This document shows, piece after piece, positions 1 through 9,160 of a stretch of 64,000 nucleotides of DNA. The notes below the pieces were generated by a model that saw nothing but the letters and a program-made list of their open reading frames with translations, ran no database searches and was not told where the DNA came from. Location of the stretch: assembly GCF_964253915.1 (NCBI RefSeq), contig NZ_CAXUSG020000019.1, forward strand, positions 3,940 through 67,939. The letters run 5' to 3'. Positions within the stretch are counted from its first letter, which is position 1. Each line of letters begins with the position of its first letter. The position numbers and the translations under genes were made by a program. The stretch is from Metarhizobium sp964253915. Its GTDB lineage: Bacteria; Pseudomonadota; Alphaproteobacteria; Rhizobiales; Rhizobiaceae.

Positions 1-466
1 CGCCGGGATTGACGACCGTCAGTGCACCGCCGCCCAGCGCGCCTGTCGCCGAATGGAAATCGATATTGTGCTGCAGCTCGTTGGTTTCGGGATTGACCAA
101 GGTGACCTCGACGTAGTCATCCTGATGCACGACGATCATCGGACCTGGTACCGAGCCGTTGAAGGTCATGGCATGCACCTCGGTGCCGGCATCGTCGATG
201 ACGATCTTCTTCTCCTGTATGGTCAGTGTCACTTCATAGATCTTGGGGCCGCCCTCCGCCTTCTGGGTGTGGGGATGCACGAAGGGCGGATTGACGAGTT
301 CAAGCTTTACGCGCTTGAGTTGGGCCAGATCGGCGGGGGTGGCCTTCACGTTGACGACCTCGGCGCTGGCGCCTGCCGCCGAGGCAGCCACCAACGGAGC
401 CAGTGCTCCGGCGAAAGCAGCTCCAGCGAGAATCGAGCGTCTTGTGAGTGGGAATGTATTGCTCAT
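1..466 (-). CDS. nirK: Copper-containing nitrite reductase NirK, N-terminal part
   Basis: NirK reduces nitrite to nitric oxide in the periplasm. Only the first 155 residues are in the window; the gene runs off the left edge. A twin-arginine signal (RRSILAG, residues 9-15) and an alanine-rich hydrophobic stretch precede the first cupredoxin domain. The motif HNIDFHSATGALGGG (from residue 133) supplies the type 1 copper His133 and type 2 copper His138. The start at 466 fits the signal peptide. The gene is divergent from nnrS, and a TTTGC-N6-GCAAA palindrome lies in the shared promoter, so NO-dependent control by NnrR is likely. The C-terminal copper ligands cannot be checked here. Confidence 0.95.
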   Translation of the reverse strand, partial: MSNTFPLTRRSILAGAAFAGALAPLVAASAAGASAEVVNVKATPADLAQLKRVKLELVNPPFVHPHTQKAEGGPKIYEVTLTIQEKKIVIDDAGTEVHAMTFNGSVPGPMIVVHQDDYVEVTLVNPETNELQHNIDFHSATGALGGGALTVVNPG

Positions 467-582
467 CGGACTTCTCCTGGTTCGGAACGGAGCGTTTCCG
501 TTCTCTCGATGCAGAAATTACGTCCGTGTCGGGCAACACTCTTTGTGCTGGAGCAATCTGTCGCCACAATTCGATCCTGCCA

Positions 583-598
583 TTTGCCTTTCAGCAAA
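583..598. promoter_or_regulatory. NnrR/FNR-type box between nirK and nnrS
   Basis: TTTGC-CTTTCA-GCAAA is a perfect palindrome in its arms. Its centre is 60 bp before the nnrS start and about 125 bp before the nirK start. It matches the boxes in front of norC, norE and hemN. A weaker copy (TTTGT-N6-GCAAT, 542-557) lies nearer nirK. Binding by NnrR is inferred from the shared sequence and the neighbouring genes. Confidence 0.65.
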
Positions 599-649
599 GA
601 GCCGGGATGTTCGCTCCTTTAGTCTTCGTCGCAACGATAGGAGCGACCG

Positions 650-1879
650 ATGATACAAGGCAGAACTCTCCCGCAACGACGTCCGGGAGGAATTCCGAGA
701 GGCCTATCCGCAACAGGCCCAGTCCTCTTCTCTTATGGATTTAGGCCGTTCTTTCTCGGCGGCGCAGCTTGGGCATGTATCGCGATGATCGCGTGGGTGG
801 CCGCGGTCTCCGGCATGACCGAGATTGGCGGCAGCTATGGTGCCGTCGCCTGGCACGCGCACGAGATGCTGTTCGGCTTCGGCTCGGCGATCGTGGCGGG
901 CTTCCTGTTGACGGCTGTACCCAACTGGACCGGCCGCCTTCCTGTTTCCGGCCGCCCTCTTGTCGGGCTTTTTGCATTGTGGTGCGCCGGTCGCCTTGTT
1001 CTGGTGTGGCCAGATGTCCTCGGCCTGACGAGCTCGACCATTATCGAGGCGGCGTTCTTGCCCACAATGTTGGTTGTCTGCGTACGCGAGATCGTTGCGG
1101 GCCGCAAATGGGCCGACCTAAAGGTAATCGCCGGGCTGGGCATCCTGACACTCGCCAACATATGCTTCCACTACGAGGCGATCGCTCTTGGCGATCCTGA
1201 CTACTCCGAGCGCCTGGCCCTGGCCGGGCTGACCATGATGATCCTCGTCGTCGGTGGAAGAATGCTTCCGAGCTTTACGCGCAACTGGCTCAGCAAGGCG
1301 GGGCGAACAGATTTTCCGGTTCCCTACAACCGCTTCGACGTGGTGGCGATCGTCTGCGCCATTCCGATGTTCGCGGCCTGGATCATCGCGCCGACAGGCG
1401 TTTCGACGGCTCTTCTGGCGCTGTTGACTGCGGCGCTGCATGCAGTGCGCTTGTGGAGATGGCGCGGCTGGACAACTGTAAAGGAACCCCTGGTTCTGGT
1501 CCTGCATCTCGCCTATGCGTTTGTGCCCTTGGGCTTCCTCGTCATTGCAGTTTCGGCGATTGGGGCGATGGAGACAACATCCGCGATCCACGTTCTAACG
1601 GTCGGCACGGTCGCCGCAATGATGCTTGCGGTGATGACACGCGCAACGCGCGGCCATACCGGCCGTGAGCTGACGGCTTCGGGACTAACGAGTGCAGGTT
1701 ATGCGGCGATCTTCCTATGTGCGCTCGTCAGACCCATGGCTGGATTTTTCCCGGAGTGGCTGGGAATTATCTATGCGAGCGCCGGATTGCTGTGGATCGC
1801 GGCTTTTGCCCTTTATCTAGCGGAATACGGCCCGATGCTGATCGCACGCCGTAAGCCATCGGCCCGCGCTCCATCATGA
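650..1879 (+). CDS. nnrS: NnrS family haem/copper membrane protein
   Basis: NnrS proteins are polytopic, bind haem and copper, and accompany denitrification and NO-stress genes. The family has been linked to relief of nitrosative stress. The 409-residue product has about twelve hydrophobic segments. It contains motifs typical of the family: an N-terminal 'SYGFRPFF' motif, 'WHAHEMLFGF', and the later 'VGGRMLPSFTRN' and 'MTRATRGHTGR'. The ATG at 650 follows a GGAG ribosome site. It is divergent from nirK with an NnrR-type box between them, and napE follows after about 80 bp. Confidence 0.93.
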   Translation: MIQGRTLPQRRPGGIPRGLSATGPVLFSYGFRPFFLGGAAWACIAMIAWVAAVSGMTEIGGSYGAVAWHAHEMLFGFGSAIVAGFLLTAVPNWTGRLPVSGRPLVGLFALWCAGRLVLVWPDVLGLTSSTIIEAAFLPTMLVVCVREIVAGRKWADLKVIAGLGILTLANICFHYEAIALGDPDYSERLALAGLTMMILVVGGRMLPSFTRNWLSKAGRTDFPVPYNRFDVVAIVCAIPMFAAWIIAPTGVSTALLALLTAALHAVRLWRWRGWTTVKEPLVLVLHLAYAFVPLGFLVIAVSAIGAMETTSAIHVLTVGTVAAMMLAVMTRATRGHTGRELTASGLTSAGYAAIFLCALVRPMAGFFPEWLGIIYASAGLLWIAAFALYLAEYGPMLIARRKPSARAPS

Positions 1880-1958
1880 GGGACCACAACAAAAGACAAT
1901 CTTCACTTTACCGGCGCACCCGGGTGAGCTAGGATTCGACAACCTGAGGAGGTGAGCC

Positions 1959-2171
1959 GTGTCAGACGTTATCTCTGATGATCGCGGCGGATTCCGCGCA
2001 AAACGTCGAAGGGAGCTCTTGACGTTTGCGGTGCTTGCGTTCGGAATCTGGCCAATTGTGGCAGTCGGGGCCGTGGGAGGCTATGGATTTCTGGTTTGGA
2101 TGTACCAGATCGTCTATGGTCCGCCCGGTCCTCACGATGTCGTGCCGGCCCGGCCGAATTCGGCGGAATGA
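1959..2171 (+). CDS. napE: Periplasmic nitrate reductase accessory protein NapE
   Basis: NapE is a small single-span membrane protein found at the head of many nap operons; its role is unsettled. The 70-residue product has a basic N-terminus followed by one hydrophobic helix (about residues 22-50) with the family's 'LAFGIWPIVAVGAVGGYGF' type sequence. Translation starts at a GTG preceded by GAGGAGGTG. The stop is directly followed by napF, so it is the first gene of napEFDABC. I saw no clear NnrR or FNR box in the 80 bp upstream. Confidence 0.9.
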   Translation: MSDVISDDRGGFRAKRRRELLTFAVLAFGIWPIVAVGAVGGYGFLVWMYQIVYGPPGPHDVVPARPNSAE

Positions 2172-2175
2172 TGCT

Positions 2176-2676
2176 ATGGGCATACATTCCACGACGAGAC
2201 GCGGCTTCCTGACCGGTCGGCACCTGAAAACAAGCCACCTTCCATTTCCACCCGGCGCAACCGATGCGACGATGAAGGATTGCACAGGCTGCGGCGCCTG
2301 TCTTGATGCCTGTCCCGAGAAAATAATCATCTTTCAGTCGGGCCTTCCGCGTGCCGATTTCCAGCAGGGAGAGTGCACGTTCTGCGGACTCTGTGCCGAC
2401 CGATGTCCCGAGCGGGTTTTCCCGCCTGACAATCCAAGACAGTTTCATCATCATGCAGCCATCGGCGATAACTGCCTTGCGATGAATTTCGTCGACTGTC
2501 AGGCCTGTCGGGACGTCTGTCCCACCACCGCCATCCGGTTTCGCCCCCGGATTGGCGGCCCATTCCTTCCCCATCTCGATACTGAGGCCTGCACTGGATG
2601 CGGGGCATGCGTCAGCATCTGTCCGAGCGGCTGCATCTCCATGCAAGATCGGACCCGTGAGGTCACAGATGCCTGA
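2176..2676 (+). CDS. napF: Ferredoxin-type protein NapF
   Basis: NapF is a cytoplasmic iron-sulfur protein thought to help load or activate NapA. The 166-residue product carries four cysteine clusters: CTGCGACLDACP, CTFCGLCADRCP, an atypical spaced cluster ending CQACRDVCP, and CTGCGACVSICP. The ATG at 2176 is preferred because an upstream in-frame start would lie deep inside napE. The 3' end overlaps napD by 8 bases, which indicates translational coupling within napEFDABC. Confidence 0.92.
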   Translation: MGIHSTTRRGFLTGRHLKTSHLPFPPGATDATMKDCTGCGACLDACPEKIIIFQSGLPRADFQQGECTFCGLCADRCPERVFPPDNPRQFHHHAAIGDNCLAMNFVDCQACRDVCPTTAIRFRPRIGGPFLPHLDTEACTGCGACVSICPSGCISMQDRTREVTDA

Positions 2677-2950
2677 TACCCGTCATCACATATCGAGCGC
2701 GATCGTCATGACCCGGCCGGAGATGGTCGAGATGGTTTGTAACCGGCTCAGCGGCATCGGGGGTGTCGAAGTTCATGGATCGGGTGCCGGCAAGATCGTT
2801 GTCGTGATCGAAGGCCCGACCGCTGGATATCTCGGGGAAACACTGCTGGCGATCTCCGCGATGGACGAGGTCCTCGGCGCGCATATGGTTTTTGAGCAAG
2901 CAATTTCGGACGAGGAGGTGTCGGATGACGGTCGAACTCACGCGGCGTAA
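2669..2950 (+). CDS. napD: NapA signal-peptide chaperone NapD
   Basis: NapD binds the twin-arginine signal peptide of NapA and delays export until the molybdenum cofactor is inserted. The 93-residue protein begins HHISSAIV and contains the family's 'GGVEVHGSGAGKIVVVIEG' stretch, the ferredoxin-like fold core. The start overlaps the end of napF, and the last 26 bases overlap napA, so the operon is tightly packed. The acidic C-terminal tail (about residues 75-93) is encoded inside the overlap. Confidence 0.92.
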   Translation: MPDTRHHISSAIVMTRPEMVEMVCNRLSGIGGVEVHGSGAGKIVVVIEGPTAGYLGETLLAISAMDEVLGAHMVFEQAISDEEVSDDGRTHAA

Positions 2951-5429
2951 TCTCTTGAAAGCTCAGGCCGCGGCCGTCGCTGCGTCGACGGCGGGAATCT
3001 CCATCCCCGCGGCTGCCCAATCCGTTCCGGGCGGCGTCGAGGCGCTGCAGATCAAGTGGTCCAAGGCACCGTGCCGCTTCTGCGGCACGGGTTGCGGCGT
3101 CATGGTCGGGGTCAAGGAAAACCAGGTGGTCGCAACCCATGGCGACATGGAAGCCGAGGTCAACCGCGGTCTCAACTGTGTCAAGGGCTACTTCCTCTCG
3201 AAAATCATGTACGGCAAAGACAGGCTGACGACGCCGCTCCTGCGAAAACGCGACGGCGTCTATGCCAAGGACGGCGAATTCGAACCGGTAACCTGGGAAG
3301 AGGCCTTCGATGTCATGGCAGCCCAGGCGAAACGTGTCCTTAAGGAGAAGGGACCGACCGCCGTCGGCATGTTCGGCTCCGGACAGTGGACGATCTTCGA
3401 GGGATATGCCGCGACCAAACTGATGCGCGCCGGCTTCCGTTCCAACAATCTCGATCCCAACGCCCGCCACTGCATGGCGTCTGCCGCCGTCGCCTTCATG
3501 CGCACCTTCGGCATGGACGAGCCGATGGGCTGCTACGACGATTTCGAACACGCCGATGCCTTCGTGCTCTGGGGCTCGAACATGGCCGAGATGCACCCCA
3601 TCCTTTGGACGCGGGTCGCCGACCGGCGTCTCGGGCATCAGCATGTCAAGGTCGCGGTGCTGTCGACCTTCACTCATCGCAGCATGGATCTGGCCGATAT
3701 CCCGCTGATCTTCAAACCGGGCACGGATCTGGCAATCCTGAACTATATAGCCAACCACATCATTCAGACCGGCCGGGTCAACCAGGCCTTCGTCGACAAG
3801 CACACCAAGTTCATGAAGGGGACCACGGACATCGGCTATGGCCTTCGCCCGGACAATCCCCTGGAGGTGAAAGCCAAGGGTGTGGCGGACGCTGCCAAAA
3901 TGGAGCCGATCGACTTCGAAGCGTTCAAGGCGATGGTGTCGGAATACACACTCGAAAAGGTGGTAGAGCTCTCGGGCGTCGACAGCGCGTTCTTGGAGCA
4001 GCTCGCCGAACTTTATGCCGATCCGAAGACGAAGGTCATGTCGCTCTGGACGATGGGCTTCAATCAGCACGTTCGCGGTGTTTGGGCCAACCAGATGGTC
4101 TACAACATTCACCTTCTGACCGGAAAAATCTCCGAGCCCGGCAACAGCCCCTTCTCGCTGACCGGGCAACCTTCCGCCTGCGGCACGGCGCGCGAGGTCG
4201 GCACGTTCGCACACCGTCTCCCGGCAGACATGGTCGTGACCAACGAGGAGCACCGGACTCATGCAGAGGAGTTGTGGAAGCTGCCGCACGGCCTCCTGCC
4301 GGACAAGGTCGGCTACCATGCAGTCCAACAGGACCGCATGCTGCACGATGGCAAGCTGAATTTCTACTGGGTGCAGGTTAACAACAATGTCCAGGCCGCA
4401 CCGAACAACAGCAATGAGACCTACAAGGGATATCGCAACCCAGACAACTTCATCGTCGTGTCGGATGCCTATCCGACCGTGACCGCGATGAGCGCCGATC
4501 TCATCCTTCCGGCCGCCATGTGGGTCGAGAAGGAAGGCGCATATGGCAATGCTGAGCGCCGCACCCATGTCTGGCATCAGTTGGTGAACGCCCCCGGCCA
4601 GGCGCGGTCCGATCTTTGGCAGCTGGTAGAGTTCTCCAAGCGTTTCACGACCGACGAAGTCTGGCCCCAGGAGATTCTCGACAAGAATCCTGCCTACAAG
4701 GGCAAGACGCTCTACCAGATCCTCTATCAAAACGGGCAGGTCGACAAGTTCCCGATCAGCGAGATCTCCCCGGACTACGAGAACCGCGAGGCAAAGGCAT
4801 TCGGCTTCTATCTCCAGAAAGGCCTTTTCGAGGAATATGCGAGCTTCGGCCGCGGCCATGGGCATGATTTGGCGCCCTATGACCGGTATCACGAGGTCCG
4901 AGGGCTGCGTTGGCCGGTGGTAGATGGCAAGGAGACACTCTGGCGATATCGCGAAGGCTACGACCCTTACGTCAAACCAGGCGAGGGCCTCAAGTTCTAT
5001 GGGCAGAAGGACGGACGCGCCGTCATTCTCGCCGTCCCATACGAGCCTCCGGCGGAATCCCCAGATGACGAATTCAGCTTCTGGCTGGTGACCGGTCGCG
5101 TGCTGGAGCATTGGCATTCGGGATCGATGACAATGCGGGTCCCCGAACTCTACAAGGCGTTTCCCGGCGCACGATGTTTCATGAACGGCGATGATGCGCG
5201 GCGCATGGGGATCAACCAGGGCGCGGAAGTTCGCATCCAGTCCCGTCGCGGCGAGATCATCAGCCGCGTCGATACGCGCGGCCGCAATCGCATGCCGCAT
5301 GGTGTGATTTTCGTGCCCTGGTTCGATGCGAGCCAGCTCATCAACAAAGTGACCCTCGACGCAACCGATCCCATCTCGAAGCAGACGGATTTCAAAAAAT
5401 GCGCAGTCAAGATCCTTCCCGTCGCCTGA
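2925..5429 (+). CDS. napA: Periplasmic nitrate reductase, catalytic subunit NapA
   Basis: NapA reduces nitrate to nitrite in the periplasm using a bis-MGD molybdenum cofactor and one [4Fe-4S] cluster. The 834-residue length is standard. A Tat signal (TRRNLLKAQAAAVAAS, residues 6-21) is followed by the cluster cysteines C50, C53, C57 and C85 and the molybdenum ligand C183 in NARHCMASAAVAF. The start at 2925 places the RR motif near the N-terminus; an upstream start inside napD would bury it. The gene overlaps both napD and napB. The product accepts electrons from NapB and NapC. Confidence 0.97.
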   Translation: MTVELTRRNLLKAQAAAVAASTAGISIPAAAQSVPGGVEALQIKWSKAPCRFCGTGCGVMVGVKENQVVATHGDMEAEVNRGLNCVKGYFLSKIMYGKDRLTTPLLRKRDGVYAKDGEFEPVTWEEAFDVMAAQAKRVLKEKGPTAVGMFGSGQWTIFEGYAATKLMRAGFRSNNLDPNARHCMASAAVAFMRTFGMDEPMGCYDDFEHADAFVLWGSNMAEMHPILWTRVADRRLGHQHVKVAVLSTFTHRSMDLADIPLIFKPGTDLAILNYIANHIIQTGRVNQAFVDKHTKFMKGTTDIGYGLRPDNPLEVKAKGVADAAKMEPIDFEAFKAMVSEYTLEKVVELSGVDSAFLEQLAELYADPKTKVMSLWTMGFNQHVRGVWANQMVYNIHLLTGKISEPGNSPFSLTGQPSACGTAREVGTFAHRLPADMVVTNEEHRTHAEELWKLPHGLLPDKVGYHAVQQDRMLHDGKLNFYWVQVNNNVQAAPNNSNETYKGYRNPDNFIVVSDAYPTVTAMSADLILPAAMWVEKEGAYGNAERRTHVWHQLVNAPGQARSDLWQLVEFSKRFTTDEVWPQEILDKNPAYKGKTLYQILYQNGQVDKFPISEISPDYENREAKAFGFYLQKGLFEEYASFGRGHGHDLAPYDRYHEVRGLRWPVVDGKETLWRYREGYDPYVKPGEGLKFYGQKDGRAVILAVPYEPPAESPDDEFSFWLVTGRVLEHWHSGSMTMRVPELYKAFPGARCFMNGDDARRMGINQGAEVRIQSRRGEIISRVDTRGRNRMPHGVIFVPWFDASQLINKVTLDATDPISKQTDFKKCAVKILPVA

Positions 5430-5893
5430 TCGTCAGGCGTGCCTGGGCGCTCATCGGGATCGCCCTTCTGCTCATAACCGGTACAGTTGCGCTCGCGCAA
5501 ATGGTTCCGCAGCTGTCCGGAAACAAGGACCCGATGGAGAGCGCGCAGACGAAAGTGCTTCCAAAATGGGTGGTGGACGACATTCGCAAAATGCGAAACT
5601 ATCCTGACCAGCCGCCGCTCATTCCCCATTCGATCGAGGGCTACCAGCTCTCCGTCAATACCAATCGCTGTCTGTCATGCCACAAGCGCGAGCTGACGGA
5701 AGGCTCTGGCGCACCGATGATCAGCGTCACGCACTATATGACCCGTGAGGGTCAGATGCTCGCCGACGTGTCGCCCCGCCGGTACTTCTGTACGGCGTGC
5801 CATGTTCCTCAGGCGGATGTGAAGCCGCTCGTCGATTCGACATTCAAGGATATGAGCGAACTCGGTTTCAAACCTGCGGGATCGGAACCATGA
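5399..5893 (+). CDS. napB: Diheme cytochrome c NapB
   Basis: NapB is the small electron-transfer subunit of periplasmic nitrate reductase. The 164-residue product has an N-terminal hydrophobic export signal (about residues 15-34) and two haem c sites, CLSCH and CTACH, with the family's 'PPLIPHSIEGYQL' block just before the first. The start overlaps the end of napA by 31 bases, and the stop overlaps napC (ATGA), so the three genes are translationally coupled. Confidence 0.95.
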   Translation: MRSQDPSRRLIVRRAWALIGIALLLITGTVALAQMVPQLSGNKDPMESAQTKVLPKWVVDDIRKMRNYPDQPPLIPHSIEGYQLSVNTNRCLSCHKRELTEGSGAPMISVTHYMTREGQMLADVSPRRYFCTACHVPQADVKPLVDSTFKDMSELGFKPAGSEP

Positions 5894-6591
5894 TCAGCAA
5901 ACTCAAGGCGGTCATCCTTTGGGCCTGGCGCATATTGAGCACGCCGGCAGCGACGCTCAGCCTCGGCTTCCTGACTCTCGGCGGGTTTGTCGGCGGCGTC
6001 ATGTTCTGGGGTGCGTTCAACACGGCGCTCGAGGTAACCAATACGGAAGCTTTCTGTACCGGCTGCCACGAGATGAAGACCAACGTCTATGAGGAATTGA
6101 CGAGAACCATACACTTCTCCAACCGGTCTGGGGTCCGGGCGTCTTGTCCCGACTGCCATGTTCCGCATCAGTGGACGGATAAGATCGCCCGCAAGATGCA
6201 AGCCTCGAAGGAAGTCTGGGGCAAGATATTCGGCACGATCGACACCAGGCAGAAATTCCTGGATATGCGCCTCGAACTCGCCCAGCACGAATGGGCACGA
6301 TTGAAGGCAAATGACAGCCTAGAGTGCCGCAACTGCCATTCGTCCATGGCGATGGATCTTTCGAAGCAGACGGAGCGGGCTGCGGAAATCCACACCCGAT
6401 ATCTGTTGCCCGGCAAGGCGACCTGTATCGATTGTCACAAAGGGATTGCCCACGACCTACCCAACATGGACGGCGTGGATCCTGGCTGGAAGGTTCCGGC
6501 AGAGTTGCGGGGCAAAACCGCCGCCTATCACGGTTGGGATGCCGATACGGTCCGCCTTCAGGCCTATCTCGGCGAGCCGTTCGTTGACTAG
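5890..6591 (+). CDS. napC: Tetraheme cytochrome c NapC, quinol dehydrogenase
   Basis: NapC is a NapC/NirT-family membrane-anchored cytochrome that oxidises ubiquinol and passes electrons to NapAB. The 233-residue product has one N-terminal transmembrane helix (about residues 18-42) and four haem c motifs: CTGCH, CPDCH, CRNCH and CIDCH. The ATG overlaps the napB stop by 4 bases. It ends the nap operon; the next 170 bases hold no obvious gene. Confidence 0.96.
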   Translation: MISKLKAVILWAWRILSTPAATLSLGFLTLGGFVGGVMFWGAFNTALEVTNTEAFCTGCHEMKTNVYEELTRTIHFSNRSGVRASCPDCHVPHQWTDKIARKMQASKEVWGKIFGTIDTRQKFLDMRLELAQHEWARLKANDSLECRNCHSSMAMDLSKQTERAAEIHTRYLLPGKATCIDCHKGIAHDLPNMDGVDPGWKVPAELRGKTAAYHGWDADTVRLQAYLGEPFVD

Positions 6592-6760
6592 AAGCGCTTA
6601 AGATGAGTATCGCTTGCCCGTCGAACCCCGCACAAAATCGTGCGGAGATATCGAACGGTTGGAATCTATTGTATCTTGGAGTTTCGACGGCTTAGGAAAG
6701 GGGTGGATCCTTGCTCGGTACCGGCAGCCCGATCGCACTCTAATACGGCTTCAGACCAAC

Positions 6761-6973
6761 ATGATCAAACTCTCTCCCGTCGAGGCGGAACGTGCAGGCC
6801 GGGTCTATGCTCAAATTACCGAAGAGCCATGGTTCAACCGAAATGCTGTGACCGAACGCGAACTTCTCAAGCTCGTCATCGAGACGGTTCGCGTATCAAA
6901 AGAAGCCGAGCCACAGATTCTGTCCTCCTGTGTCGAGCAGGCTCGGGAAAGGTTTTCACGCCGCAAACGATAG
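6761..6973 (+). CDS. Small hypothetical protein downstream of napC
   Basis: A 70-residue reading frame that looks protein-like: charged and helical, with 'SPVEAERAGRVYAQITEEPW' and an Arg/Lys-rich end. There is no strong ribosome site. A longer in-frame version starting at 6614 is possible, but its extra residues look less convincing. I do not recognise a family. It could be a nap-associated gene or a chance frame. Confidence 0.4.
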   Translation: MIKLSPVEAERAGRVYAQITEEPWFNRNAVTERELLKLVIETVRVSKEAEPQILSSCVEQARERFSRRKR

Positions 6974-6998
6974 AGCCGATGCACTGCCGGCGCGCCGA

Positions 6999-7286
6999 TC
7001 AAGCTTCTATCCGCATCATGTCCGGAGACCAGGGTGGATCGTAGATCAACTCGACTTCCACCCTGTCGTCACCGATCGTCGTGGCAACGCGCTCGCGAAC
7101 CGCATCGACCAGAAAATCTGCCGCAGGACAGCCCCGACTGGTGGTCGTCATCGTGACATGGATCGTCTCCTGTCTTTTTTCGACGCCGTAGATCAGCCCG
7201 AGATCGACTATGCTCTTGCCGAGCTCCGGATCGAGAACCTCTTCCAAGGCCAACTCCACCTGTTGTCGAAGCGCGTCATCTTGCAT
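6999..7286 (-). CDS. DUF59 (MIP18/PaaD-like) iron-sulfur assembly factor
   Basis: DUF59 proteins (SufT, PaaD and CIA2 relatives) help build or insert Fe-S clusters. The 95-residue product shows the family core: 'LEEVLDPELGKSIVDLGLIY' near residues 13-32, 'HVTMTTTSRGCPAADFLVDA' (the conserved Cys is about residue 52) and 'VELIYDPPWSPDMM' near the C-terminus. It starts 11 bases inside the end of the tandem DUF2249 gene and is last in a four-gene minus-strand operon. Its place beside denitrification genes suggests a role in supplying or repairing clusters under NO, but that is inference. Confidence 0.85.
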   Translation of the reverse strand: MQDDALRQQVELALEEVLDPELGKSIVDLGLIYGVEKRQETIHVTMTTTSRGCPAADFLVDAVRERVATTIGDDRVEVELIYDPPWSPDMMRIEA

Positions 7287-7791
7287 CTTGCGCTCCGCGC
7301 TTGATCATGATGCGGAAAGCGCTCCCGGTACTGTCGAAATTGCCTGCCCATTGGTGACCTCGCTTGGTCAGTTCCGGGAACAGGAACAGCGGCTCCCTGG
7401 CAAGCACGGCAAACAGGACTTCGCCCGGCGCCATCGTCTCCAGCTCGGAGAGGATGCGGACCATCGGCTGCGGCGGATCCAGATCGGAAAAATCGAAGGA
7501 CTGGCTAGGTTCGGGCCAATTATTGGCATCCTGAACGTCTTCGGACGTCAGCACCTCCGTCGCGCGCGGCGAGAAGCGAACTTCAAAATCACCGCCCTCC
7601 AGTTCGTTGACCTGATGGAGAAAACCCTTGCGCTGCATCACAGAGTAGAGCGGTTGTGGCTGAAACGGTGCAAGCAGTGTCAGTCCCTGACCGGGGCCAA
7701 GCCCTTCCACGGCTGCCATGATGGCCTGAAACGGTTCCCCACCTGCGGCAAGGATTGGTCTCACGTCGAGTTCCTTGAATTCGAGTCCCAT
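7276..7791 (-). CDS. Tandem DUF2249 domain protein
   Basis: The 171-residue protein contains two DUF2249 units. The first (about residues 4-75) has 'ELDVRPILAAGGEPFQAIM' and 'LTLLAPFQPQPLYSVMQRKG'. The second (about residues 95-165) has 'DFSDLDPPQPMVRILSELET' and ends 'FRIMIKR'. DUF2249 has a TusA/SirA-like fold and no settled function; members cluster with denitrification and hemerythrin genes. It lies 3 bases downstream of the membrane-protein gene and overlaps the DUF59 gene by 11 bases, so co-expression is near certain. Confidence 0.82.
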   Translation of the reverse strand: MGLEFKELDVRPILAAGGEPFQAIMAAVEGLGPGQGLTLLAPFQPQPLYSVMQRKGFLHQVNELEGGDFEVRFSPRATEVLTSEDVQDANNWPEPSQSFDFSDLDPPQPMVRILSELETMAPGEVLFAVLAREPLFLFPELTKRGHQWAGNFDSTGSAFRIMIKRGAQDAR

Positions 7792-7794
7792 GGG

Positions 7795-9147
7795 TCACTC
7801 CTTTGTCTGTGTCATGGCGTAGATAATATGCGGCCGCACGACGCCGGGCGGAAGCCGCAATTGATAAGGTGCATAGGTCAGGCATCTGGCTCGCAGATAT
7901 TCCACAGCCAGAGCGGCGACCGCAGCGCACTGAAACAAGCTCGCCGCCCTGAACAGCAAGTCCAAGCCGAATAGGAGGCCGGCTGCTCCGGCAAGAACGG
8001 ACAGATAGAACACTGCAAACCAAAGTCGCGCGTGACGCTCGTCAACGAGATCCTGCACTCGGGGTACCTGCTGTCTACCCATCACAGGACCGTAGGTTTC
8101 GAGCCAGGTCAGGAACGGGATAATCTTATAAAGCTGCCCAAGACCAAGGCCGGTCAGCCAGCCCATGATCAGGAGATAGAATGCGGCGGCTGCGAATGCG
8201 AGGCGGGTGTCCAGCGATATGGCGCATAGCAACAGGATTGCTCCCAGAGCAAGAAATCCGAGGGCCGCCAGGCCGGTCAACGAATTCAATTCAAGTGCCT
8301 TGCGCCGACGTGCCTTGAACATGCGCGCGATGTCATAACCATAGAGGCCGACGAACAGGACCAAGAGCGTCACAGCAAGGATGCTCACTGTCTGAGCGCC
8401 TGCCATTTCCATCATGCGCAAGACGACGGCTGAGTAAAGAGCGACCAGCGCGCAAACAGCCGTAATCGCGATCGGGTTTTTCGCAGATGGCCGCTCCGGC
8501 GCCAGCATGAACATGGCGAAGAGGCGATAGCTGACCCCGACCGCGGTAATGGTCATCCAGCCCAGAACGCCCGAGCCGGCATGATAGGGTGCAAGCTCCG
8601 TCAGACGAGAGGCAAGCGATGGCAGATCGATGATGCCGACGAGCAGGGCGGCAAAAACATTGCCCAGCGCGATCGTCACGGCGAGGGCGATGAGCCCGAC
8701 GAGCACCAGCAGTCCAGAAATCCCGAAGGCTTGTTGCGCGACGATGGTGGTCGTTAGTGCGGCAATCAGGCAACCGAAGCCGAAGGCCAGCAGAAACCCG
8801 CCAGCGGACATGACGACAGGCTCGACGGAAACATGACCAGCCAAGGCCAAAAACCCGGCAGTCAGCAGACCAAGCCCGAGAACGAGCGCCAGAAGCGCGG
8901 GCGCCGCTAGCCAGGGCAATCTGAGATGCGTTGCGGCCAGCACCGGCACGAATTGCAGAAGGGCGCCGCAAAACAGCAGGCCGAGCCAGCCGATCACGAT
9001 GAGGTGTACGATCGCAAGGGTGTCAGGAGCGTCGATTGAGGCTGGTGTGCCGTACCCGCAACCGACCGACGCCAGTCCTGCGAGCAGGAAAGCGATCGAG
9101 GCCGCAAAATAGGCCATCGTCCAGCGTGAGATCGACGCTCCATGCAT
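7795..9147 (-). CDS. Polytopic membrane protein of the DUF2249 operon, haem-copper oxidase/NnrS-like
   Basis: The 450-residue product has about twelve predicted membrane helices and little else. Conserved-looking elements are a membrane-embedded His in 'AIVHLIVIGWLGLL' (helix 2) and the C-terminal stretch 'GWLTGLGLGQLYKIIPFLTW'. This arrangement resembles subunit-I-like proteins and NnrS found near denitrification genes, but the exact family is uncertain. The ATG at 9147 is chosen because AAGGAGA lies just upstream; a longer frame reaching 9333 would overlap the preceding gene. It is second in the operon, 13 bases after the small DUF2249 gene. Confidence 0.8.
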   Translation of the reverse strand: MHGASISRWTMAYFAASIAFLLAGLASVGCGYGTPASIDAPDTLAIVHLIVIGWLGLLFCGALLQFVPVLAATHLRLPWLAAPALLALVLGLGLLTAGFLALAGHVSVEPVVMSAGGFLLAFGFGCLIAALTTTIVAQQAFGISGLLVLVGLIALAVTIALGNVFAALLVGIIDLPSLASRLTELAPYHAGSGVLGWMTITAVGVSYRLFAMFMLAPERPSAKNPIAITAVCALVALYSAVVLRMMEMAGAQTVSILAVTLLVLFVGLYGYDIARMFKARRRKALELNSLTGLAALGFLALGAILLLCAISLDTRLAFAAAAFYLLIMGWLTGLGLGQLYKIIPFLTWLETYGPVMGRQQVPRVQDLVDERHARLWFAVFYLSVLAGAAGLLFGLDLLFRAASLFQCAAVAALAVEYLRARCLTYAPYQLRLPPGVVRPHIIYAMTQTKE

Positions 9148-9160
9148 TGCCGTATCTCCT

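Noticed and set aside
2748..5300. 850-codon open frame on the strand opposite napA
   Set aside because: It lies wholly antisense to well-supported napD and napA, and its composition is that of a high-GC shadow frame. No family motif or ribosome site supports it.
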